Position numbers and translations under genes: made by a program
Notes under the pieces: model-generated
Database searches by the model: none
What the model saw: only the letters and a program-made list of their open reading frames with translations
What the model was told of the DNA's origin: nothing
Shown here: positions 25,461 to 34,848 of the stretch, in pieces
Position numbering within the stretch: position 1 is the first letter of the stretch
Layout: each line of letters begins with the position of its first letter
Source of the DNA: an uncultured bacterium
GTDB lineage: Bacteria > Bacteroidota > Bacteroidia > Bacteroidales > Bacteroidaceae
Assembly: GCA_905214795.1 (NCBI GenBank)
Contig: CAJMNM010000004.1
Location: 62,001 to 126,000, forward strand
Reading direction: 5' to 3'
DNA length: 64,000 nt

Positions 25461-25879
25461 GACTGCGGAAGAACCCGATTCATATTATATGATATCAGCT
25501 TAAATTTATACTCGTTATCTATCTGAATATCAACAAGAAACAACATAAAGACAAGGAGCTTTACATACTTGTCAATAAAGACAAAATAAGCATTCCATCT
25601 GCTTTAATTTTCCACGGATGGTTTTAGCCGCATTTTACTGTAAATAAAAACGATTTCACCGCAACCAATAAAAGACAAATTATCTTTACACCATACTTCC
25701 AAATCTGGCAAATTTATCGGTTTTCGTGGGTACAAATAATATAAAAACCAAAGGGCCGGATAAGAGAAAACCGGCAGGAATAAAAACAAACTGTGCAATA
25801 CCAACAGTTTGGTTCACGAATTAATCAGTCGTGATTTTTCATTTCAATCTGTGATTTTCAAATAAAATCCACAAGTAAA

Positions 25880-25916
25880 AAATCCGTATGATTCACAATG
25901 TAAACCATACGGATTT
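25880..25916 (-). terminator. Terminator of aspA
   Basis: An 11-bp perfect stem, AAATCCGTATG (25880-25890) with CATACGGATTT (25906-25916), is followed on the minus strand by TTTTTAC. It lies 57 bp beyond the aspA stop codon. Confidence 0.75.
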
Positions 25917-25973
25917 CATAAAAAGGTGTTTTTTATCGGGCAGAATATAATACTACATCAAACTCCCAATCAA

Positions 25974-27395
25974 TCAATGCTGTCTTTTAACCGGTTTAAT
26001 CATGTTGGCCGGACTGAGTATATTGTCCAGTTCTTCCTTGCTCAGAATGTTTTTCTCCAGCACCAAATCATATACGCTACGTCCTGTTTTCATTGCTTCC
26101 TGAGCAATCAAGGTCGAATTGTCATAGCCGATATATGGATTCAGGGCTGTTACGACTCCAATACTGTCATGCACTTCCGTCAGACATCTGTCGGGATTGC
26201 ACGTAATACCGTCTATGCAGCGTTCGCGCAGCGTATCAAGGCCATTCATAAGCAGCTCGGCCGACTCAAAACAGCACTGAGCCATTACCGGCTCCATCGC
26301 GTTCAACTCCATTTGAGCCGCTTCTCCGGCCATCGTCACACACAAATCATTACCGATAACCTTAAAGCAAATCTGATTCATCACTTCAGGAATAACCGGA
26401 TTGACCTTACCCGGCATAATTGAAGAACCGGGCTGCATGGCAGGAAGATTAATCTCTGCCAGTCCACAGCGCGGACCGCTGGCCAACAGACGAAGGTCGT
26501 TACAAATCTTACTCAGCTTAACGGCCAGACGCTTCATTGCCGACGCGTAACCTACCATGCACGACGTGTCTGAAGTAGCGCCGACCAAATCGTCTGCCAG
26601 CTTTATATCCCAGTCTGTAATCTCACGCAGCGCCTTGACACAAGCCTCGGCATAACCCGGTTCGGCGCAGATACCTGTACCGATAGCCGTAGCGCCCATG
26701 TTGACAGTCAGGAAATCTCTTGCCGCCTCATTAAGATGCTCAATCTCGTTACGTAATATATTGGCAAAAGCGCCGAATGTCTGGCCCAACGTCATCGGCA
26801 CAGCATCCTCAAGCTGCGTACGTCCCATCTTGATAACATCGGCAAACTCTTTACGTTTATTGTCAAAGGACTCTATAAGCTGTTCAAGATGAGGAATAAG
26901 TGCCAGATGGGTGGCATAAAGTCCTAAATGAATGGCTGTGGGATAAGCATCGTTGGTAGACTGTGAACAATTGACATGATCGTGAGGCGAACAATGCTCA
27001 TATTCTCCCGGCTTATGACCGAGAATCTGCAAAGCTCTGTTGGCTATTACCTCATTGGCATTCATGTTTGTACTGGTGCCGGCTCCTCCCTGAATCATAT
27101 CAATGATAAACTCGTCATGCATCTTGCCGTCAATCAGTTCAAGACAAGCCTGTACAATCGCATTCTTTATATCATTATCCAAAAGATGAAGACTGTAGTT
27201 GGCTTCTGCCGCCGCCATCTTGGTAATCGCCATTCCTTTAATCAGCAACGGATAATCTTTCAGACAGGTATGACTGATACGGAAATTCTCTATTCCCCTC
27301 AATGTCTGGATGCCATATAAGGCATCAGCCGGAATATTACGTTCACCTATCAGGTCTTTCTCTACACGTGTTCTTTCATTCTTTTCTGTATTCAT
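25974..27395 (-). CDS. aspA: Aspartate ammonia-lyase
   Basis: This enzyme interconverts aspartate with fumarate and ammonia, feeding fumarate respiration and nitrogen metabolism in anaerobes. Its 473 residues match the family. The superfamily signature GSSIMPGKVNP is present, as are the active-site segments GGAGTSTNMNANEV and NCSQSTNDAYPTA. It is monocistronic: a TATATTTG element at 27429-27436 (minus strand) lies just upstream and a terminator follows. Fumarase and argininosuccinate lyase are related, but the active-site pattern favours AspA. Confidence 0.95.
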   Translation of the reverse strand: MNTEKNERTRVEKDLIGERNIPADALYGIQTLRGIENFRISHTCLKDYPLLIKGMAITKMAAAEANYSLHLLDNDIKNAIVQACLELIDGKMHDEFIIDMIQGGAGTSTNMNANEVIANRALQILGHKPGEYEHCSPHDHVNCSQSTNDAYPTAIHLGLYATHLALIPHLEQLIESFDNKRKEFADVIKMGRTQLEDAVPMTLGQTFGAFANILRNEIEHLNEAARDFLTVNMGATAIGTGICAEPGYAEACVKALREITDWDIKLADDLVGATSDTSCMVGYASAMKRLAVKLSKICNDLRLLASGPRCGLAEINLPAMQPGSSIMPGKVNPVIPEVMNQICFKVIGNDLCVTMAGEAAQMELNAMEPVMAQCCFESAELLMNGLDTLRERCIDGITCNPDRCLTEVHDSIGVVTALNPYIGYDNSTLIAQEAMKTGRSVYDLVLEKNILSKEELDNILSPANMIKPVKRQH

Positions 27396-27428
27396 AGTAC
27401 ATTCTGATAAAAGTTATTAAACTAATAT

Positions 27429-27436
27429 CAAATATA
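27429..27436 (-). promoter_or_regulatory. Bacteroidetes -7 promoter element of aspA
   Basis: The minus strand reads TATATTTG, placing the start near 27422 and giving a leader of about 27 nt. Confidence 0.5.
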
Positions 27437-27591
27437 AGCATTGACAAATTGTCAGCAAAAGAAGAATATATAATATTTTATAAAAGACATGTTAATTAAA
27501 TACAACCCGAAATCAAATACTTTTAATAACACTTTGAAAACCGAATAAAAAGATGATAGATTCTCATCCATATTGCCACTCATGGCATGGA

Positions 27592-27636
27592 AAAGGGGGT
27601 AAAGTTATAAGAAGACTCCATAACTCTACCCCCTTT
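27592..27636. terminator. Terminator downstream of rnr
   Basis: Arms AAAGGGGGTAAAGTTAT (27592-27608) and ATAACTCTACCCCCTTT (27620-27636) pair over 16 of 17 positions around an 11-nt loop. TTTTCC follows on the minus strand. It lies 26 bp after the rnr stop. Confidence 0.75.
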
Positions 27637-27662
27637 ACTTAACTAAAAAGATATCTCTTTAT

Positions 27663-29888
27663 TTACGCTTTGACTAAAGCATAATCCAGTTGTTTCTTCT
27701 CAAGATTAGCTTTTGCCACCTTCACCTTTACAGCATCTCCCAAAGAATAACGATGATGATGCTTGCGGCCCCACAAACAATAATTACGCTCATCAAATTC
27801 ATAATAATCATCATCCAAATCGCGTAACGGCACAAGTCCCTCACATTTGTTCTCGTTAATCTCTACATACAAGCCGAATTCTGTCACGCCACTGATTGTT
27901 CCTTCGAAAACCTGTCCCAAACGGGCACTCATGAACTCAACCTGCTTGTACTTGATGCTGGCACGTTCGGCAGACGCGGCAAGCTGCTCCATCGCGCTGC
28001 TTTGCTCACAAAGTTCCTCATACTTATCCTGGCTGACACTTCTTCCGCCAAGCGCATAACGGGTAAGCAAACGATGAACCATCACATCCGGATAACGGCG
28101 GATTGGCGAAGTAAAATGCGTATAGTAATCAAAAGCCAATCCATAATGGCCGATATTATGCGTACTGTAACGTGCTTTCATCATGGCCCTGAGCGAAACC
28201 GTCTCTATAAGATTCTGCTCTTTCTTTCCCTGCACTTCTGACAACAGTTTGTTCAGTCCTTTGCTGACTTCTGTCTTTGTTCCGGTGGTTTTCAGCTTAT
28301 AACCGAACTTCACGACAAAATCACTAAGGTTCAACAGTTTGTTGGGATCCGGCAAATCATGTATTCGATAGGGGAATGTCTTAGGCTTTTTATTCTTCGG
28401 CACTTTTCCTATACTTTCTGCCACCGTTCTATTGGCAAGCAGCATAAATTCCTCGACCAGTTTATTGGCGTCCTTAGCTACTTTAAAATAGACACCGACG
28501 GGCGTTCCCTTCTCGTCTATTTCAAAACGTACCTCACTGCGTTCAAAATTTATGGCACCATTCTGGAAACGTTTTGCTCTCAGCTGTTTGGCCAGCCGGT
28601 TCAATTCAATCAGTTCTTCCGTGAAACGCTCTGCCGGTATCGCGCCGGGACCGCTAAAGGCCGGATCGGCAGCATGATCACCGGGAGCATTATAATCCTC
28701 GGGTGAAGCCTCATGATTCTTTTCCAAAACATCCTGAACCTCCTCATAAGTAAACCGTCTGTCGCTTCTGATGACAGTATGTGCCAGATGCCAGTCTTTG
28801 ACCGTAGCCTGCTCGTCCAACTTAAATATCACGCTATACGCCAGCTTATCTTCATCGGGACGTAACGAACAGATGAAATTACAAAGACGTTCGGGCAACA
28901 TCGGAATCGTACGGTCCACCAGATACACACTTGTGGCACGCTTTACCGCTTCCTTATCAATAATACTGCCCTCTTTTACATAATGGGATACATCCGCAAT
29001 ATGCACACCAATTTCCCATAAACCGTTCTCCAGTTTCCGGATAGACAGTGCGTCATCAAAATCCTTCGCGTCACGGGGGTCAATCGTGAAGGTTGTAACC
29101 TTTCTCATATCCTCACGCTTCGCAATTTCCTCATCGGTTATGCCCGGATCTATCTTTTCGGCCGCCTCTTCAACCTCTTTCGGATAAGAATAAGGCAAAC
29201 CATATTCAGCCAGGATGGCATGCATCTCAGTGGTGTTGTCGCCACTCTTTCCAAGAATATCTATGACCTTGCCAATCGGATTCTTCGCGTTTTCGGGCCA
29301 CTCGGTAATCTTCACTACGGCCTTATCGCCCGTCTTACCTCCTTTAAGCGCGCGTTTCGGAATAAAAATATCATTAGCCAGCGTCCTGTCCTCAGTCTGT
29401 AAGAAAGCAAAGTCTTTACGGACCTCGAGAGTTCCCACAAAATTCTTATCATTGCGCTTCAATATTTCTATAACCTGCGCTTCGCGCAAATGGTGCTTTC
29501 TACGTGCCAGTAACGTCACTTTCACCTTATCGCCGTTCATGGCATGCATGGCATTACGTTCTGCCACAAAGACCGGCTCACCGCCATCAAGCGGAGTCAC
29601 TGTATTCTTACCGTTAGCCTTACGGTTGAATATCGCCTCAAACACCTGATCACTTGTATTGAGACAATACTGCTGTTTACCGTTATCCTTGATATAGTCA
29701 TCCAAAGCCAGATCTTCCAACAAATCCATGCATAGCATTTTGGTAGGATGGGTATCAAGTTTCAATTCTTTAAATATCTCTTTCAGGCTGTAGAGCTTCT
29801 CGGGATTATCCTGAAAAAGCTCTATAAGCATTTTGGACAAATCTTTTTTCTTCAGGCGTTTTCCGCCCTTTTTTCCTGTCTTTCCCAT
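27663..29888 (-). CDS. rnr: Ribonuclease R
   Basis: Processive 3'-to-5' exoribonuclease active on structured RNA. The 741 residues hold an N-terminal winged-helix-like segment (about 13-75), cold-shock domains, the RNB catalytic domain with the metal-binding motif DPRDAKDFDDALS, and a C-terminal S1 domain (starting near GQVFEGTISGVTEFGLY). The N-terminal segment and overall length fit RNase R better than RNase II. A TAAATTTG element at 29940-29947 (minus strand) may be its promoter. The gene is divergent from the CDF transporter. Confidence 0.95.
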   Translation of the reverse strand: MGKTGKKGGKRLKKKDLSKMLIELFQDNPEKLYSLKEIFKELKLDTHPTKMLCMDLLEDLALDDYIKDNGKQQYCLNTSDQVFEAIFNRKANGKNTVTPLDGGEPVFVAERNAMHAMNGDKVKVTLLARRKHHLREAQVIEILKRNDKNFVGTLEVRKDFAFLQTEDRTLANDIFIPKRALKGGKTGDKAVVKITEWPENAKNPIGKVIDILGKSGDNTTEMHAILAEYGLPYSYPKEVEEAAEKIDPGITDEEIAKREDMRKVTTFTIDPRDAKDFDDALSIRKLENGLWEIGVHIADVSHYVKEGSIIDKEAVKRATSVYLVDRTIPMLPERLCNFICSLRPDEDKLAYSVIFKLDEQATVKDWHLAHTVIRSDRRFTYEEVQDVLEKNHEASPEDYNAPGDHAADPAFSGPGAIPAERFTEELIELNRLAKQLRAKRFQNGAINFERSEVRFEIDEKGTPVGVYFKVAKDANKLVEEFMLLANRTVAESIGKVPKNKKPKTFPYRIHDLPDPNKLLNLSDFVVKFGYKLKTTGTKTEVSKGLNKLLSEVQGKKEQNLIETVSLRAMMKARYSTHNIGHYGLAFDYYTHFTSPIRRYPDVMVHRLLTRYALGGRSVSQDKYEELCEQSSAMEQLAASAERASIKYKQVEFMSARLGQVFEGTISGVTEFGLYVEINENKCEGLVPLRDLDDDYYEFDERNYCLWGRKHHHRYSLGDAVKVKVAKANLEKKQLDYALVKA

Positions 29889-29991
29889 ATCGTGTAACTT
29901 TAAGGGTTATTTTTCCGGATAACTTTGCTGCAAGTTAGCCAAATTTATTGATTCTACCCGTTTTTTATCTCTTATTTTTTCTGAAATATTG

Positions 29992-29999
29992 TATCTTTG
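29992..29999 (+). promoter_or_regulatory. Bacteroidetes -7 promoter element of the CDF transporter gene
   Basis: TATCTTTG matches TAnnTTTG exactly. The start near 30005 lies after the frame's first ATG (29948), which favours a downstream start codon at 30029 or 30017. Confidence 0.6.
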
Positions 30000-30028
30000 T
30001 AGCCTGTCAAATTAAAATGCGCAGAACT

Positions 30029-30952
30029 ATGGAACAAGAGAAACGGACAAAGGAAATTTACCGGGTAACCTGGATTGGCAGCGCGGTCAATTTCCTGTTA
30101 GTTGCATTGAAATTCATTGCCGGAATAATAGCAGGCAGTGCGGCCATGGTTGCGGATGCCGTACACTCCCTTTCCGATTTCATTACCGACGTGGTGGTTA
30201 TCGCTTTCGTAAAACTATCCAACAAACCACAAGATAAAGACCATGACTACGGGCATGGAAAATATGAGACACTGGCTACAGCCATTATCGGAATAACTCT
30301 GCTTGGCGTTGGTGTCGGAATATGCTGGAACGGGCTGATGGCCATTAAAGCCGTATGGAACGGACAGGTACTCGACGCCCCGGGATGGCTCGCATTCGCA
30401 GCAGCCATTATCTCAATTGTAGCGAAAGAAATACTTTACCGGTATACCGTAGCTGTAGGAAAACGTACAGAATCCGCAGCCGTGATTGCCAACGCATGGC
30501 ATCACCGCAGCGACGCACTCTCGTCTATCGGAACCGCTGTCGGTATCGGAGGCGCCATTCTTCTTGGTCCGAACTGGCGCGTGCTGGACCCTATCGCAGC
30601 AGTTGTTGTCAGTTTCTTTATTATAAAGGTTGCTGTCGAATTGCTTAAACCGTGTATCGACGAACTGACAGAAAGATCTCTGCCCGACGAAGTGGAAGAA
30701 CGCATAGAACAAATCGCAAACGAAACGCCTGGCGTAAGCGGTCTGCATAACCTGAGAACCAGACGCATCGGAAGTCACTATGCCATTGAAATGCACATCC
30801 GTATGGACGGCCATCTCACCCTAAACGAGGCACACGCCAAAGCATCTGAAATAGAAAAGAAACTGCGTGAAGTATACGGCAAGCAAACTCATCTAGGAAT
30901 ACATGTAGAGCCGGTTAAGAACGCTGACGGAAAATACGACCACGAAAACTAA
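30029..30952 (+). CDS. Cation diffusion facilitator (CDF) metal exporter
   Basis: Inner-membrane divalent metal/proton antiporter, probably for zinc, iron or manganese. It has 307 residues from the ATG at 30029 (an alternative start at 30017 adds MRRT). Membrane metal-site motifs DAVHSLSDF and AWHHRSDALSS supply the HxxxD/DxxxD pattern of the family, the loop has DHDYGHGKYE, and a C-terminal cytoplasmic domain (about 210-300) contains the usual HLGIHVEP end. It lies 13 bp before the epimerase gene, so the two may be co-transcribed. Confidence 0.93.
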   Translation: MEQEKRTKEIYRVTWIGSAVNFLLVALKFIAGIIAGSAAMVADAVHSLSDFITDVVVIAFVKLSNKPQDKDHDYGHGKYETLATAIIGITLLGVGVGICWNGLMAIKAVWNGQVLDAPGWLAFAAAIISIVAKEILYRYTVAVGKRTESAAVIANAWHHRSDALSSIGTAVGIGGAILLGPNWRVLDPIAAVVVSFFIIKVAVELLKPCIDELTERSLPDEVEERIEQIANETPGVSGLHNLRTRRIGSHYAIEMHIRMDGHLTLNEAHAKASEIEKKLREVYGKQTHLGIHVEPVKNADGKYDHEN

Positions 30953-30965
30953 AAACAGACATACC

Positions 30966-32003
30966 ATGAAAATATTAGTAACAGGAGCCAGCGGCTTTAT
31001 CGGCAGCTTTGTTGTCGAGGAAGGACTGAAACGCGGACACAAGATGTGGGCCGGCGTGCGCCCCACCAGCAGCAGACAGTATCTGCAGGACAAAGCCATA
31101 TTAACAGTGGACCTGGACCTGGCACATCCCGAAGTTCTGCGTAAACAACTGGAAAAATGTAAAACAGAATTTGGGGGATGGGATATTATCGTACACGCTG
31201 CAGGCGCTACCAAATGTGTTCACCGCGACGGTTTTTTCCATACCAATACAGACGGAACACGCCACCTGGCCGAAACATTATGTCAACTGGACATGGTGCC
31301 ACAACGCTTTATATTCATCAGTTCGTTAAGCGTCTACGGTGCCATAAGGGAGCAAGCCATCAGAACGGCAACCCCGGACAACCCGTGGGTTTACGCGCCA
31401 ATACAGGAAGACGACGAGCCTCATCCCAACACGGCCTACGGAGAAAGCAAATTGGCAGCCGAACAGGTCTTAAAGGAAATGAAAGATTTTCCCTATGTCA
31501 TTCTCAGACCAACCGGAGTTTACGGCCCCAGAGAAAAAGACTATTTCATGATGGCTCAGAGTATCAAACAACATATTGACTTCAGTGTCGGTTTCCGCCC
31601 TCAGGAAATTACATTTGTCTATGTCAAAGACCTGGTTCAAGCCATTTATCTGGCCATGGAGAAGGACGTTATAGGACGTGCCTTCTTTATCAGCGACGGA
31701 CAAATCTACCACAGCAGCACCTTCAGTGACCTTATCGCGGAAGAAATGGGACATCCTTTTTTCGTAAAGATTAAAGCGCCTGTCTGGCTTCTGCGCGGCA
31801 TTTGCACCATAAACGGTACAATCAGTTCATGGCGAGGACGAACGACAACACTCAACAAAGACAAATATCACATTTTAAGACAGCGTAACTGGCAATGTGA
31901 CATTAAACCGGCTTTAACGGAACTGGGATACCAACCACAATATTCATTGAAACAAGGTGTAAAAGAAACAATACAATGGTACAAGAAGGAAGGATGGCTT
32001 TAA
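30966..32003 (+). CDS. NAD-dependent epimerase/dehydratase (extended SDR)
   Basis: Cytoplasmic Rossmann-fold enzyme of 345 residues. The dinucleotide motif is VTGASGFIGSF (about 5-15), the catalytic Tyr-Lys pair is in YGESKLAAEQ, and a Ser is in FISSLSVYG. Substrates in this family are usually nucleotide sugars or steroid/lipid-like ketones. The gene overlaps the next one, a PAP2-type membrane enzyme, by 28 bp, which suggests a shared lipid or glycoconjugate pathway. The exact reaction cannot be read from the sequence. Confidence 0.88.
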   Translation: MKILVTGASGFIGSFVVEEGLKRGHKMWAGVRPTSSRQYLQDKAILTVDLDLAHPEVLRKQLEKCKTEFGGWDIIVHAAGATKCVHRDGFFHTNTDGTRHLAETLCQLDMVPQRFIFISSLSVYGAIREQAIRTATPDNPWVYAPIQEDDEPHPNTAYGESKLAAEQVLKEMKDFPYVILRPTGVYGPREKDYFMMAQSIKQHIDFSVGFRPQEITFVYVKDLVQAIYLAMEKDVIGRAFFISDGQIYHSSTFSDLIAEEMGHPFFVKIKAPVWLLRGICTINGTISSWRGRTTTLNKDKYHILRQRNWQCDIKPALTELGYQPQYSLKQGVKETIQWYKKEGWL

Positions 32004-33019
32004 CCGGCACTAAGTTAGCAGACAGAGTACGACAGCTTTTTCTACCGTCAGACATGGGTAAAGGACTGTGGCCTATGGATTTGCTTGTCATAACCTACGC
32101 CATGCTGACGCTGGGTTTCACCGCGGTATTGTGGCATCAGCTGGCCAATCCCTGGTCTTTGGTGACAAACCGTATCACAGTATTCATATTGATTGCTGTC
32201 ATGTGGGGGATATATCGTATTTGGCCAACACGACTGATGTCTTTCTTCCGGATTTCCCTGCAAATGACGCTGCTCAACTTATGGTATCCCGAAACGTACG
32301 AATTCAACTGCATCCGTCCCAATCTGGACCATGTTTTCGCGAAATGCGACGCCATCCTGTTTGGTTGCCAGCCGTCACTGGAATTCAGCAGGCTGTGTCC
32401 ATGGGAATGGTTCTGCGAAGCGGTTAACATGGGATATTTTTCCTACTATCCCATGATATTGCTTGTAATGATGTTCTTTGCCTTTTGCAGATACAAAAAA
32501 TATGAACGCGCGTCATTTGTCGTAATGTGTTCGTTCTTCATTTTCTATTTTATATACATATTTCTACCCGTAGCAGGTCCTCAGTTTTATTTCTGGGCTG
32601 TAGGAACAGATACTGTAGCAAACGGCATATTCCCTCAATTAGGCACTTATTTCAGCAATCATACCGAAATGTTAACAGCACCGGGAAACCCCAACGGTCT
32701 GTTTTACGGACTGGTCAACTGGGCACAGGAAACAGGAGAGCATCCTACGGCTGCCTTTCCAAGCTCACATATAGGCATCACACTCATTCTGCTTTATCTG
32801 GTCTATCCCGAAAGCAAGAAACTGTTTTATATTCTTTTGCCTTTTTCAGTCTTACTGGCTTTGGCAACCGTATATATTCAGGCGCATTATCTCATCGATG
32901 CCTTTGCCGGTGTACTTACATCCATACCGGTTTTCTTCCTGAGTCAGTGGCTCTATAATGTATTCTTCAACAAAGAGTCCGGAACAGAGCATCATACGGT
33001 TTCCGCTTCAAGAAAATAA
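31976..33019 (+). CDS. PAP2-superfamily membrane phosphotransferase/phosphatase (AUR1-like)
   Basis: Integral membrane enzyme of 347 residues with about six or seven helices. The PAP2 core is seen as AAFPSSHIGITLIL and, further on, YIQAHYLIDAFAG, which carry the PSSH-type and HxxxD motifs. This architecture resembles the PAP2_3 group, which includes inositol-phosphorylceramide synthases as well as lipid phosphatases. Bacteroidetes make sphingolipids and inositol lipids, so a head-group transferase role is possible but unproven. An alternative start at 31994 gives MALTGTKLAD. The gene overlaps the epimerase gene. Confidence 0.8.
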   Translation: MVQEGRMALTGTKLADRVRQLFLPSDMGKGLWPMDLLVITYAMLTLGFTAVLWHQLANPWSLVTNRITVFILIAVMWGIYRIWPTRLMSFFRISLQMTLLNLWYPETYEFNCIRPNLDHVFAKCDAILFGCQPSLEFSRLCPWEWFCEAVNMGYFSYYPMILLVMMFFAFCRYKKYERASFVVMCSFFIFYFIYIFLPVAGPQFYFWAVGTDTVANGIFPQLGTYFSNHTEMLTAPGNPNGLFYGLVNWAQETGEHPTAAFPSSHIGITLILLYLVYPESKKLFYILLPFSVLLALATVYIQAHYLIDAFAGVLTSIPVFFLSQWLYNVFFNKESGTEHHTVSASRK

Positions 33020-33074
33020 ACACAGCCTCTTCGGCGCTATAATATAAAAACAAACTATTAACGATAATCAAAAC

Positions 33075-33500
33075 ATGGAGACAATCAACGAACTACAAGA
33101 CGAAGTTATTGAGGAATTCAGTGACTTTGATGACTGGATGGACAAATACCAGTTACTGATTGACCTGGGCAGCGAAGAAAAGCCACTCCCTGAACAATAT
33201 AAAACGGACCAGAATCTGATTGACGGCTGCCAAAGTCGTGTATGGCTTCAGGCTGACATGAAAGACGGTCTGTTATACTTTCAGGCTGAAAGCGACGCAC
33301 TTATTGTAAAAGGTATTGTCGCGCTATTAATCAGAGTTCTCAGCGGACATACACCTGATGAGATTCTTAATGCCGACCTTTATTTTATTGACCGTATCGG
33401 TCTGAAAGAACACTTGTCACCGACCCGGAGCAACGGTCTTCTGGCCATGCTTAAACAAATGAAAATGTACGCTCTGGCTTATAAAGCAAAAGAGGCATAA
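33075..33500 (+). CDS. sufE: SufE-family cysteine-desulfurase partner
   Basis: SufE accepts persulfide sulfur from a SufS-type cysteine desulfurase and stimulates iron-sulfur cluster assembly. The 141 residues match the family length, and the acceptor Cys52 lies in the motif DGCQSRVW. The fold-typical end of the family, with SPTRSNGLLAML, is present. No other suf genes are in the window. It starts 55 bp after the PAP2 gene and is followed by a hairpin, so it may be the last gene of the CDF-epimerase-PAP2 run or stand alone. Confidence 0.93.
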   Translation: METINELQDEVIEEFSDFDDWMDKYQLLIDLGSEEKPLPEQYKTDQNLIDGCQSRVWLQADMKDGLLYFQAESDALIVKGIVALLIRVLSGHTPDEILNADLYFIDRIGLKEHLSPTRSNGLLAMLKQMKMYALAYKAKEA

Positions 33501-33510
33501 ACAAAAAGAC

Positions 33511-33547
33511 AGAGGAGGCCGGCCTTAAAAAACGGCCTTCCCCCTCT
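33511..33547 (+). terminator. GC-rich hairpin after sufE
   Basis: Arms AGAGG/CCTCT and AGGCCG/CGGCCT form an interrupted stem around a loop rich in A. The T tract that should follow is weak, so termination efficiency is uncertain. Confidence 0.55.
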
Positions 33548-33664
33548 GCTTCTCATCCCCCAAAATATGCTATATATATTTACTAATACCTGATTTGTAA
33601 GCTATAATACATTATCACCATCTTTTCATACAAACATTATAATCTTACCCCTTTGTTCCATAAA

Positions 33665-34813
33665 TCAGAATATAATCTGTAAACGAGTCTGGAATGCATT
33701 GACTTTCTGATCTTCCTGCTCATAACGATTAGTCGCTTTCGTATAAGAATATCTGAAACGCCATATCATATACTTGTTAATGTAATAGTTAACGGTAAAT
33801 GACACATCATTCAACTTTCCGCCAAGGATATTTGCTTTGGAATCACACATATCCGTGTAGTTATATCCTAATACACATTCCAATGAACCTGGTCCGGGAG
33901 TCTCAATTCCGCAATCGGAATGTGAATGCTTATAACTTCCGCCTATCACCATGGCCCGCAGCAAACCATACGCGCCGCTCGCATTATAGTTATCAAATCC
34001 CTTCTTTCTGTTCGCATACAGATAGTAATACTGGGATTCCAAAGCAATCGGGCCAACGCCAACCAATATTTCGGGTGTAAACTTCAATATATAATTCGCA
34101 TCGCTGACCACAGCATTCAACGCACGTACCTCATTAATGCGTGTCGGGAAATTGGCCCCAAGCACAAAACTTGAATGATTAAGCTTCTCATCGCTGTTAT
34201 AACGCGGAGACTCATAAGCTCCTGAAATACCGGCCTGGAACAACAAGCCTTCTGCACGAAGAGGACGATATACCAAACGGCTCATCGCACCATATCCCAT
34301 CTTTCCGCCCATGCTTGACGCTTTCTTTTTAAGCGCTTCATTCTCGGCATGAACACTGGCTGTACCAAAGAAAGCATCCTTGTCGAAGATATACATCGCA
34401 CCAATCAGACGGGAATTGAAGAAAGCTTCATTACTTGCAGGTTCTTCCATCGTAATCTTCATAGATGAACTGGTTGAACTTTGCAAACCGAACTGATGAA
34501 CAAAATTACCTACGCGTAACAACGAGTGTGAAGTCATCTGACGTTCTACAAAAATATCTTTCAGACTAACCTTACCGTAAGCATAGCCCACATCCACCTT
34601 GGCCTTATATTTGCCGTAAGAGGCTTTCACACCGACTCTCACATCGGGTATTGCCACACCATTTACAAAATTATCACTCTTGCTTTGAAACATACCGCCG
34701 TCCATCAGGATGCGACCTGTAGGATTAACCTTCAGTTTATTTTCCTCCTGTGCGAAGCCGGACACTGCTGTACACATCAGAACAGACAGCCCAATAATAT
34801 TCAATGTTTTCAT
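33665..34813 (-). CDS. Outer-membrane porin resembling the OprO/OprP family
   Basis: Predicted 16-strand-type porin, 382 residues with a signal peptide (1-21, ending FAQ). The barrel shows alternating amphipathic strands: DVRVGVKASYGKYKAKVDVGY, a conserved LLRVGNFVHQFGL segment and a C-terminal strand ending NAFQTRLQIIF with the terminal Phe needed for insertion. The order of segments resembles phosphate-selective porins O and P. It lies 35 bp downstream of an acid phosphatase gene on the same strand, so it may admit the phosphate released there. The specificity is inference. Confidence 0.8.
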   Translation of the reverse strand: MKTLNIIGLSVLMCTAVSGFAQEENKLKVNPTGRILMDGGMFQSKSDNFVNGVAIPDVRVGVKASYGKYKAKVDVGYAYGKVSLKDIFVERQMTSHSLLRVGNFVHQFGLQSSTSSSMKITMEEPASNEAFFNSRLIGAMYIFDKDAFFGTASVHAENEALKKKASSMGGKMGYGAMSRLVYRPLRAEGLLFQAGISGAYESPRYNSDEKLNHSSFVLGANFPTRINEVRALNAVVSDANYILKFTPEILVGVGPIALESQYYYLYANRKKGFDNYNASGAYGLLRAMVIGGSYKHSHSDCGIETPGPGSLECVLGYNYTDMCDSKANILGGKLNDVSFTVNYYINKYMIWRFRYSYTKATNRYEQEDQKVNAFQTRLQIIF

Positions 34814-34848
34814 GATCTTCGATTTTTTTGTTAAGGTTTAATTCTAAT

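Larger units (their letters stand above)
24667..25879. other. Long region with little coding evidence
   Basis: About 1.2 kb between the rpoN promoter and the aspA terminator has no convincing long gene. It holds a possible 37-codon frame with its own promoter (24843-24970), a hairpin (25147-25181) and a cluster of AACCGT repeats (25309-25460). Frames at 25138-25416 and 25604-25804 lack family motifs and start signals. No tmRNA, RNase P or SRP RNA signature was recognised. Confidence 0.6.

Noticed and set aside
25604..25804. A 66-codon hydrophobic minus-strand frame.
   Set aside because: It lacks a promoter, a good start context and any family match; AT-rich sequence readily gives such frames.
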